Shown here: in pieces, positions 55,478-64,000 of the stretch
How positions within the stretch are numbered: the stretch's first letter is position 1
Layout of the letters: every line of letters starts with the position of its first letter
Origin: Actinernus sp. WN-2022
Lineage: Eukaryota; Cnidaria; Anthozoa; Actiniaria; Actinernidae
Length of the DNA stretch: 64,000 nt
Assembly (NCBI GenBank): GCA_030867875.1
Contig: JAOWCC010001589.1
Span: 88,311,537-88,375,536, forward strand
Direction of reading: 5' to 3'
The notes under the pieces: model-generated
What the model saw: only the letters and a program-made list of their open reading frames with translations
Told to the model about the DNA's origin: nothing
The model's database searches: none
Program-made: the position numbers and the translations under genes

Positions 55478-55975
55478 TAAAACTTGTTTGTAAATTAAAA
55501 CTGCATTTTTGAAGATAGCTTGCTCTCCGGCATCCATGGAAACGCCTTTCCCTTGGGGATCACGAGCTCAATTCATTCGTTAATGAAGTATTGTATCAGC
55601 ACGTGACAGTTAGCTGAAAAGGGCCTTTCTGACGCATTTTCGGTTAAAAAGTGTCAAATTCTTGAAATTTATGTTTTTTTATGTTTCATAACATTCTCAC
55701 GGATGCTCAAGGTGTACATATGCTGCAAAACGTATTTATTTTAATTTGTATAATAAAAATATAATGAACTCCTGATAAAAGGTCGTTATAGACTACAATG
55801 TTTGTCTATTGTATCAAGTTCCAAAGCTCTATCAGTCTAGGGTAGAGATGTTCAAACAAGTCCACAATCAACGAGGCTTAGCCAGAACTTTCAAAAAAGA
55901 CTGCAAGGACCACTGTTACAAACGACAGTGTTCAGTGCCGGATCTGTAGAGATCAGGATCAGCAGAAGTATTGAA

Positions 55976-56197
55976 ATATATGAAGACTGCGAGGCTGATC
56001 GGACGGCTGTACGCCCATGTTATTTATTGTACCCTATATTTCGGTTCGGCAGAACGAACCGTCTTCAGGGGTTATATGAACTAAGTCAACTCATATAACC
56101 CCTGAAGACGGGTTCGTTCTGCCGAACCGAAATTAAATATAGGGTACAATAAATAACATCGTGCAGCTGTCTGATCAGCCTCGCAGTCTTCGTATAT
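55976..56197. repeat. Foldback with hammerhead-like cores in both arms
   Basis: Arms 55976-56079 and 56091-56197 are complementary around an 11-base loop. The right arm holds CTGAAGA (56102-56108), a GGTTCG/CGAACC stem and GAAA (56129-56132), the same order as the Penelope-like tail at 52226. The left arm holds the same on the minus strand. Likely two inverted retroelement tails. Confidence 0.6.
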
Positions 56198-56198
56198 C

Positions 56199-56513
56199 AT
56201 GAGCCAGAACTGGCTGCCCGCTGCTGACGAGTCACTAAAATATCAAGTTAGAGAGTTCCATCACTCTATGGTGAATGCGTGCAAACAAGTCGAAAAGGGG
56301 GATTTGACGTCCCAGGGGGTTCTTTCGAACCCTCCTACGGGCCTGAATCGAAAGCAGCCGTCTGCGCGTGGCGGGCACGGAGTGAGGCGCGAAAGGGAAT
56401 ATTTTTTGATCGATCCGTTGAATCTAAAACGAAGAAGGATTAATCGGATCATGAATCCTTTAATCCAAATCCGGATTCATGAAAGCGTGATCGGCCTTCG
56501 CGTGATCCGATAA
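56199..56513 (+). CDS. Hypothetical 104-residue ORF
   Basis: Open frame starting at the edge of the foldback, with an arginine-rich middle. No family recognised. The C-terminal part overlaps AATCCGGATTCATG-type palindromic sequence, so it may be chance. Confidence 0.15.
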   Translation: MSQNWLPAADESLKYQVREFHHSMVNACKQVEKGDLTSQGVLSNPPTGLNRKQPSARGGHGVRREREYFLIDPLNLKRRRINRIMNPLIQIRIHESVIGLRVIR

Positions 56514-56629
56514 TAATCAGTGTCCAGCGGTCCCTACCAGTTTCCCGCGCTGCCCAATCTCGTCCCGTCTAAAGTGTCTGGGGACGAGAATAGCGCTGCC
56601 CTGTACTGAGGTCGACGCGTTCGGCATAT

Positions 56630-56748
56630 GCGACCACAGGGAACCCAAGCATGAAGTTCAAATGCACTCAACCAGAAGCCTCCGCTTCGCGGCAGTTCTG
56701 ATTGCGTGCATTTGGGCTTCCCGTTTGGTTTCCCTGTGGTCGATTACG
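56630..56748. repeat. Inverted repeat with CCACAGGGAA ends
   Basis: CGACCACAGGGAACCCAAGC is mirrored by GGGCTTCC ... TTCCCTGTGGTCG about 100 bp later. Probably a small MITE. Confidence 0.65.
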
Positions 56749-56853
56749 CGGATCGGAATCTCTTCGAGAATTTCCGGAAATCCCAAGTATGTTAATCTTG
56801 AAAACCGAGTTTAATCGGATTGAACAGTCCATTATCTACCCTGCGAGCAGAGA

Positions 56854-56897
56854 TTTCTCATCTCTTCGCCTTTCCGGAAAGGCGAAGAGATGAGAAA
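56854..56897. repeat. 44-bp perfect palindrome without spacer
   Basis: TTTCTCATCTCTTCGCCTTT continues through CC|GG into its exact complement. All 22 pairs match and there is no loop base. It could extrude as a cruciform. Confidence 0.9.
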
Positions 56898-57054
56898 CCT
56901 CTTCTTTTGGGGTATCTGATTATCGGGAAGTCTTTCGAGTGCTCCGATTAGATCGGTTTGCTCATTACGTCTTTATCAGGGTTATTAAGGCGCCCAGGCC
57001 TTTAGCAACCTTTTTGCTGAGACGAATTCCAAGTAATACCAGAAGTTATGGACT

Positions 57055-57699
57055 TCTGGTAACATAATGAGTGGTGTACAGCCAATGGCCTCGCATGCAA
57101 GGCTGGAAAAATGGAGGTCATCCATCTATCCTCCCGATACGCTAGAGACTGTGATCAGATTACTGGACTAAATATTGGAGGCGTTTATACTATCCCTCCC
57201 AAGCCAGCAGCACGGGATCTTGGAGTAACTATTGATAATCATCTAAAGCTTAATAAACACGTAAATAACATCTGTAAGTCGGCCTCCTTTTCCATTAAGA
57301 ACATTGGTAAGATCAGAAAACATCTGACGCAGGCTGACTGCGAGAGACGTGTCCATGCTTTCGTTACTTCCAAACTTGACTCTTGCAACAGCATATTCTA
57401 TGGTCTGCCAGGAACAGAACTGGACAAACAGCTGCGTATTCAGAACACTGAAGCCAGACTAGTCACTAGTTCTAAAGAATCTGTGCCCATATAAACTCCT
57501 ATACTCCGGTTCCACTGGCTACCTAGAGAGCCAGGAAAAGTTGCTTTTCATTACTTTTAAGGCCTTACATGGTCGGGCTTCCGTTTATATCACCGTTTAT
57601 AGCCTTCGCGCAATTTAAGATCGTTAGACAGTAATCTCCTGGCTGTTCCTAAATCTCAAACCAAGACATATGGCGATAAATCTTTTTCCGTTGCCGCTG
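57055..57699 (+). pseudogene. CR1/L2-like LINE reverse transcriptase, C-terminal part
   Basis: Reads WCTANGLACKAGKMEVIHLS, RDLGVTIDNHLKLNKHVNNI, SASFSIKNIGKIRKHL, VHAFVTSKLDSCNSIFYGLP and then, after a frameshift and stop near 57494, HWLP and a GDKSFSVAAV segment. It is the standard thumb and C-terminal region of CR1/L2 reverse transcriptases. A TTAA element interrupts it at 57700. The tail with LKTYLF-like sequence resumes after 59697 (about 59960-60000). Confidence 0.8.
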
Positions 57700-57703
57700 T
57701 TAA

Positions 57704-59693
57704 GGTGGCTCGCCTGGATTTTCCAGGGACACACCATTCCCAATTTGAACGGCTGCTACTCCACTGTCAGAGCACGGTCGAGCTAGCCACTTCACCCATT
57801 TACTAGAAATATAATAAACTTTCCAAAAATGTAGATTTGTTTGACATCGGTGTTACCATAGCAACACAGCGTTGACGTCATGTGTTTTACATATCAGCAA
57901 TTTTCTTGAAATCTAGACCTAAACTTTTAAAACGACCTAGTGTCCCTTGTAGTCTAAATGTAGGCCTTCAAGACTGCAAAGTTTAAAAAAATTGTATGAG
58001 AGCGTTTTCGAAAAAAAATGGGTTAAATATTTTCATTCAAAAAATAAACAATTCGCTTTACTTCCTGTTTAGTCATCAAGAACTGTGTGTTCCGGACCGA
58101 TTCAAATGCTGTTTTTAGCACATTTCATACCTGTGACATAGGACTACTTGCCATGAAAATTTCATTACATTTGCTTTATTCGATTCCGGTTTATGGAATA
58201 ATAAGTAATGTAATAAATATGCTCATTTTACTCAGAATAGTAATGTATTTGCTAAGGAAGCTGAAATTCGAAAACTAGTCGATACAAATTTTTTTAAATC
58301 TTTTCACCTAAAATTCAACATGTACTACCCTTGCCCTGTAAATTTCAAGAGCATTGAATCATTTTAAGGGCGCGAAATAAAAACAAAAACACAGGGAACT
58401 TTTACATTCATCCACGCAAGCTTCATTGCTGTATCATTTTGTTTATAGCTTGTGTCTTTCCGAAATTTCTCTTTTGTCTAGATTCTACATACTTGTGTGC
58501 TTTTGAACTAACAAGTTTACCATGCACGCTTGCTACACTTCGCTAATGTCCGAACGCTTGTGCAAATTCTGTTTTTAGTACAATAGTCACGCTGCCAGTT
58601 GTAACGCTGTTATAATATAACTTATAATATTTATTTACAAAAGGTTTTATAATATCACTAATACAAAATCTCGTTTTTAATTTAGATTTAGAAAATGTGG
58701 TCTATACGTCACGGGCACTTTTTCCCGATCTGGTTACTAAAAACACACTTATTCAACATTATCATCCCGCACTGCCAAGCTTCATGGTTTAACTAATTTG
58801 CATGTCATTGTCCTAAGAACAGAATTTGCACGAGCGTTCCGGCAGTAGCGAAGTGTAGCTTGCTCAAGCGTGCATGGTAAACTTGTTAGTTCAAAAGCAC
58901 ACAAGTATGTAGAATCTAGACAAAAGAGAAATTTCGGAAAGACACAAGCTATAAACAAAATGATACAGCAATGAAGCTTGCGTGGATGAATCTAAAAGTT
59001 CCCTGTGTTTTTGTTTTTATTTCGCGCCCTTAAAATGATTCAATGCTCTTGAAATTTACAGGGCAAGGGAAGTACATGTTGAATTTCAGGTGAATGGATT
59101 AAAAAAAATATTTATCGACTAGTTTTCGAATTACAGCTTCCTTAGCAAATACATTACTATTTTGAGTAAAATGAGCATATTTATTACATTACTTATTATT
59201 CCATAAACCGAAATCGAATAAAGCAAATGGAATGAAATTTTCATGGGAAGTAGTCCTGTGCCACAGGTATGAAATATGCTAAAAACAGCGTTTGAATCGG
59301 TCCGACAAACACAGTTCTCGACGACTAAACAGGAAGTAAGGCGAACTGTTTATTTTTTCAATGAAAATATTCAACCCATTTTTTTTCGAAAACGCTCTCA
59401 TACAATTTTTTTAAACTTTGCAGTCTTGAAGACCTACATTTAGACTACAAAGGACACTAGGTCGTTTTAAAAGTTTAGGTCTAGATTTCGAGAAAATTGC
59501 TGATATGTAAAACACATGACGTCAACGCTGTGTTGCTATGGTAACACCGATGTCAAACAAACCTACATTTTTGGAAAGTTTATTCTATATCTAGTAAATG
59601 GGTGAAGTGGCTAGCCCGACCGTGCTCTGACAGTGGAGTAGCAGCCGTTCAAAGTGGATATGGTGCGTCCCTGGAAAATCCAGGCGAGCCACC
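57704..59693. mobile_element. Giant palindromic TTAA element, 1990 bp
   Basis: The left end GGTGGCTCGCCTGGATTTTC and the right end ending CAGGCGAGCCACC are complementary. TTAA flanks both (57700-57703 and 59694-59697). The arms are complementary for roughly 880 bp, meeting around a unique centre of about 230 bp (58581-58810). No transposase. It sits inside the LINE fragment. Confidence 0.85.
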
Positions 59694-59697
59694 TTAA

Positions 59698-60150
59698 GTT
59701 ACACATTATTGTTATGTGATTCTGTGTTATTCTAATTATGGAACTTGAAATGACCATGTATGTCCCATAGGAGTTACAGATCTTTATCAAAAGTTATGCA
59801 TACTTATTAGCTGAGTACGAAATCTTTATCAAAAGTTAATATACTCATTAATAATTGTATTGGTATTTACAGTACTGTGCATGTGATCTGAATACTGAGC
59901 TGGGATTGGTTTTCACCCTCATTAATTATTCATAAATTGTACAAGTAATTATAAATCAGCTATAAAGACCTATCTTTTTAATTCTTATTAGTTTCTTGAT
60001 ATGTAATCAATGATTGTAAATAGTTTTACGATATTTTTTTCATTTTATTAGGATTAATCTGTAAGACATCGAGACGTCTATTTTATACACGCACAGCTCT
60101 AGGGAAGAGCATAATTATATAAATAAAGATTGTATATTATATTATCAAAC
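59698..60150 (+). pseudogene. LINE 3' remainder after the TTAA insertion
   Basis: CTATAAAGACCTATCTTTTT (KTYLF-like) followed by AT-rich 3' UTR ending near AATAAAGATTGTATATTATA. Consistent with the tail of the LINE interrupted at 57700. Confidence 0.55.
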
Positions 60151-60306
60151 TCATTAATAATTCATGAAGCAAAAACAAAGGAAATCACTGACCGATAAAT
60201 GATCTTTAAACATCCTGATTTACATAAACTTTGGCTTCGATTTTCTCGGGCAAAATAAGTCGTATCGCCAAAATAACTGAAAACATGAATCTACATCTAG
60301 ACGTTT

Positions 60307-60424
60307 GATAAGTAAGATAAAGAATTCGTGTCCGATCTTTATCCGATTTACAAACTCTCGCTTTCAGCTCGAGTTTGTAAATCGGATAAAGATCGGCTGC
60401 TCATTTTTTATCTATTACTTATCA
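60307..60424. mobile_element. Hairpin MITE
   Basis: TGATAAGTAAGATAAA at the left and TTTATCTATTACTTATCA at the right are the outer ends. Inside, CCGATCTTTATCCGATTTAC pairs perfectly over 26 bases across a 13-base loop. Confidence 0.75.
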
Positions 60425-60524
60425 TTATTATGTTATGTTATTACATGATTGACATGGTTTTCTTAATTTGTTATTCATGCTGCTTTATCATCGCTTACAT
60501 ACCAGTTGAACACTGATCAAGTAG

Positions 60525-61030
60525 CTCAAAGCACGGGGAGGGATTTGATATTCAGCAGGGAAGAGTGGGGCTTTATATGAATAGAAGTATCTGTGCATTG
60601 TACAACATCCAAGCATGTGATTGGGCTCTGGCGAGCATTATTGGTGACCACAGCACTCTCTTACCTAGGGAAAGGGCGACCTGATACATGCAGGACCATG
60701 CAGTGACTGAGTGAGATCATGCGAGCCAGCCCTTCTCTTAGTTACGTGTTTGGACGGCTTGGAAAACCTCATTACAATCGCATATTTAACAGTGAAAATG
60801 TAAACAATTACTCGAAAGATAACGGCAGGATTAAACTCTGTTCCCTGTGTGACAGAAGATATATATTTTGAGGCGAACATTTGCATAATCGCTCGTTAAG
60901 GGAGCAAAGAAAATGAAAACTCGCTAAAATCGCTTCATATTAACCCTGTTACCACACAGACAGCAAGTAATACACTATGGAATCAAGGTAAGGCATTTTA
61001 TTCATTACTCAAGTTCTTGCGCTTGGGTCT
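60525..61030. other. Spacer, nothing recognised
   Basis: No convincing ORF or repeat. Confidence 0.4.
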
Positions 61031-61437
61031 TTTTCGTTGCTTCGTATTTTGTTATCGAACGACATTCAAATGAATCCTGGTCCTCAGTCTAAGTCTTTGT
61101 TAGTTGGACATTTAAATGCGCGCAGTTTAATATCAGATTTGAAGTTTGATGAGATCAGTATGCTAATTTTGGAACACAAATTTGATCTGTTTGCTTTTTC
61201 TGAAACTTGGCTCGTGTTCGTGATCATTCTTTGTGCGTTCCTGGTTTTCATCCTTCTGTGTTTAGGAACAGAGTTGTTGGGCGTGGTGGTGGTGTTGGTC
61301 TTTTTGTCTCTGACATATTTTCTATTAGACGGTCTGATCTTGAACATGAAAACTTATAGAATTACCTTGGGATGAACTCAAATGGAAAACACTTTTGTGC
61401 GGTGTGTTATAGACCTCCGAACAACAGTCCAAGCATG
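61031..61437 (+). pseudogene. CR1/L2-like LINE, N-terminal endonuclease domain
   Basis: Reads LLSNDIQMNPGPQSKSLLVG, HLNARSL and FDLFAFSETWL, the start of an APE-type endonuclease in LINE ORF2. After a frameshift near 61212 the sense continues in another frame as GRGGGVGLFVSD and VCYRPPNNSPSM. It is broken at 61438 by a TTAA element and resumes at 62078 (FLCNSFVF-like). Confidence 0.75.
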
Positions 61438-61441
61438 TTAA

Positions 61442-62073
61442 GGCCTGGTTCATTTAACGGAAAATAGATTTACGTTAAAAAAAATGTTTTCTGACAGAAA
61501 TAACAGTTTAAACTAAATCTAATTACACCATAATACTAATATCAACTTCCTTAAATTTGTTGAGTGGATGGTTGTCGTATCACGTGATCGATGACGTCAT
61601 AATTATATAAAATCGTTTAAGTGAAATACGGCTCCGACGATAACATATGAATATAAAGTAACCCTGCTAAAACATTACTCCTCACACAGTATTTCATACC
61701 ACGCTTAGAAAACATGACTACGAAAAGTCACGTGACCTATTTTGCATATGTTCGCCTTAATTACTCGTTATTTTTTATAACGAAACATTGTAGTCATCTT
61801 TTCTAAGCTGGTTTAGGTAAAAGTCACCTTAACTAAACATATCCACTCATCATCCTAGCTGTTTTAAACTCGGAGCCGCATTTTTGATTTACTGATTTCG
61901 TGTTCTAAGTCACGTGACAGACCACGTGACACGTTTTACTACACATAAATCACTTAAGGTAGTCAAGAATGGCGATACCTATTATCGTGAGAAACTTGGC
62001 GTACTTACCATTCTCGGCTGTGCTGGAATAAGGAAAACAGTTTTTACCCGAAATTTGACCCCTGAACCAGGCC
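61442..62073. mobile_element. TTAA-flanked element, 632 bp, inside a LINE
   Basis: GGCCTGGTTCA at 61442 and its complement TGAACCAGGCC ending at 62073, with TTAA at 61438-61441 and 62074-62077. Removing the insert and one TTAA restores a continuous LINE reading frame across the site, which supports the boundaries. No ORF. Confidence 0.8.
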
Positions 62074-62774
62074 TTAACATTCTTATGTAATTCTTTCGTA
62101 TTTCTAGCTCGTTGAAATTCCCATACAAACGCTGTAAGTATTAGCTAGATATTTAGAGCTTGGGCTGCCTGTGAACTCAACCAGTCAACATGTGTCCGAG
62201 TGAACAAAAAATTCTACAACACCTTAGTAGTCTTACTGAAGAAATGGATTTTATTTTCGAGACCTTACTCTGTCAATAAGAGGAGAAAATTTTAAAAGCG
62301 AGAATTCAGTGGATGGTTCGAAAACCCAGGATTTTTGATTTGGAAAATGTTTCAGTTACCAGTGATCGGAGACGTACGAGCACATTGACGGAGGCCGGTT
62401 TCAAGTCACGATTTCAATTCACTGCCCCACTGGAATCTGCAGGTTAGTTATTTTCATATGAAAGTAACTATTAAAGAAAGTAGACTATCTAGGAGTTAAG
62501 CCGGCTAAATAACTGAAATTTGAATACATGGCTCCAAGAGAAACGTTTTTAGAGTTAAATCGGTACAATCATAATCGCAAGGCGTCAACTAAACTGACCA
62601 AACGCCAAAGTAAATTATTCTTTGCTGTTTTTATTCATTGTCTATTGAAATGACATTTCTTTGTGGAGATATTTATCGTAAAATTATTTAATTCATGCGA
62701 AATATTTGACTTCTTTATGAAATTGGTATTGACAGTGCATTCAGTTTGAATATTAAAAGAGTTAGAGACTTTAT

Positions 62775-62927
62775 ATTGGTGTTTTATCGATAAAATACAG
62801 TTACTTGCTGACTGAACGATGAACTCAACATTTCTTCATACTGCATTCAGCTTCGTGCAGTATTCATTATTTTTCGTTCATCGTACAGTCAGCGCGTGCC
62901 TGTATTTGTCCGATAAAGCACTCACAG
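62775..62927. mobile_element. Inverted-repeat element, about 150 bp
   Basis: GGTGTTTTATCGATAAAATA and GACTGAACGATGAAC at the left are mirrored by GTTCATCGTACAGTC and TTTGTCCGATAAAGCACT at the right, imperfectly. Confidence 0.6.
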
Positions 62928-64000
62928 GCAGTCTCTAACTGTCGCGTTCCCAGTACCGCAGACACGGGGTGTTGTTGAAGCAGTGAATCTCCCAGTGTCA
63001 ATAATGAAACTTTGAACTCTACAAAAAAACTGAGATTTAGTTTTAAAATTCACTGAAGTATCACTAGGCCCATAAATAGGTAGAGCATACTTTTGAGAGT
63101 CAGTAGCTTCAACCCAAATATTACCCAAAAGGCGAGCAGCCGAGGCAAAGAGCGAAACTCTCAGAGCAGCATGGTTGGGACAGACTAAAAGGAAATGTTT
63201 TGCTGTTTCAATCCCAGAACCACAATGACACAAAGGAGAATTAGAACAGTTAATACGGTATAAATAATCGATTAAACCGTGAGCACCTAGCCTTAGACGT
63301 GAATGAATTATAGACGCATACCTTGTGAAAAGAAACATCATACAGTTTGTTATATTTATGATTAAAAAGAGAATTATTAAGTTTATATTTGAAGTCAAGG
63401 AGGCTACCAAGGTTTCTTAAGATTGTATCACGATTGTTCCAACATTTCATAGTAGAAGGAAAAAAAGAATTTGCAAATCTATTTGTTCTCACGGGCATTT
63501 ATAGACAAAAATCATTACCAGACCTCAGAGGATACCGAGATTGGGGGAAGAAGACCATGTAGAAAAGAGGGAGTTAAACCGTTTACTATTTTGTAAAATA
63601 AAACTAACCTGTTAATACCTTCTAGAGCTCAGGCCCTCCCAAGCAAGTTCTTGCAAAATCCTTTGACGACTGGTTCCTTTCATTGCGCCTGTGACTATTT
63701 TTGCTGATTCGTATTGAATATCTTCTAACAACTGACAATCCGATTCAGTGCAACTGTCCCAAATCACGTCGGCATATTCCAAGTTAGATCTAACAAGGCA
63801 TTTGTACAAAATGTTCAAAGTTGCCTGATTAATTTAAATTTGATAGATTTGAGAATATTTAATTTCTTAAATGCTTTTGAATGGATAACTGAAATGTGCT
63901 TGCTCCAAGAAAGGTCAGAAGTGAAAGTGAGACCCAAATGCGTATGGCTATTAACCTCTTTAATAACTTTCCCGTCCATGATACAAGGGGGATGAATTTG
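62922..64000 (-). pseudogene. LINE reverse transcriptase, C-terminal region, running off the window
   Basis: On the minus strand from 64000: IMDGKVIKEVNSHTHLGLTF, a shift near 63830, LYKCLVRSNLEYADVIWDSC, ESAKIVTGAMKGTSRQRIL, later NSFFPSTMKCWNNRD and, near the end, RLRLGAHGLIDYLYRINCSN with CHCG and a HFLLVC zinc-like motif. This is the thumb and C-terminus of a non-LTR reverse transcriptase. Several frameshifts and stops make it a pseudogene. It appears to be a different family from the fragment at 57055. Confidence 0.8.

Overview
The window is nuclear DNA of a metazoan, most likely a cnidarian and probably an anthozoan. The evidence is spliceosomal genes with GT-AG introns, AT-rich intergenic DNA, a very dense load of cut-and-paste transposons and MITEs, CR1/L2-type LINE remnants, a Penelope-like fragment and a tRNA-derived SINE. 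The phylum call is inference from overall character. Nothing looks bacterial. A run of 100 Ns at 16545-16644 marks a scaffold gap.

Three multi-exon genes can be read through in frame. (1) A nine-exon, 861-residue THAP-domain DDE transposase (9770-15161, +) lies inside a complete element (9525-16335) with matching inverted termini and TTAA target duplications, which is the architecture of the Kolobok superfamily. (2) FKBP2, an ER-lumen peptidyl-prolyl isomerase (17886-28688, +), has five exons encoding 144 residues. (3) An A20/AN1 zinc-finger protein of the ZFAND5/6 type (43940-50171, -) has four exons encoding 186 residues. A PHD-finger gene fragment (minus strand, about 16336-16840) is split by the gap.

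Layout. 1-9524 is a repeat-rich block: LINE tail, tandem palindromes, a 42-bp minisatellite, foldbacks, and nested TTAA-flanked elements. It recurs almost unchanged at 30644-40161. The left copy ends exactly at the TTAA where the Kolobok-like element sits. From 16.3 to 30.6 kb come the PHD fragment and FKBP2. The FKBP2 introns hold several MITEs, a Mutator-like element with a 9-bp target duplication, and a 3.8-kb array of 44 near-identical 87-bp units beside the last splice acceptor. From 40 to 50 kb there is a 65-bp satellite, another TTAA element, and the ZFAND gene. The 5.4-kb third ZFAND intron contains a decayed pogo-like element with TA duplications. From 50 to 64 kb there is a 48-bp array, a Penelope-like GIY-YIG pseudogene, a hAT-like MITE with its empty site visible nearby, foldbacks, LINE fragments, and two more TTAA-flanked elements, each inserted into a LINE remnant.

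The main theme is TTAA-specific transposition. One apparently intact autonomous Kolobok-like element sits among several non-autonomous TTAA-flanked families. Their termini differ, so whether this transposase moves any of them is open.
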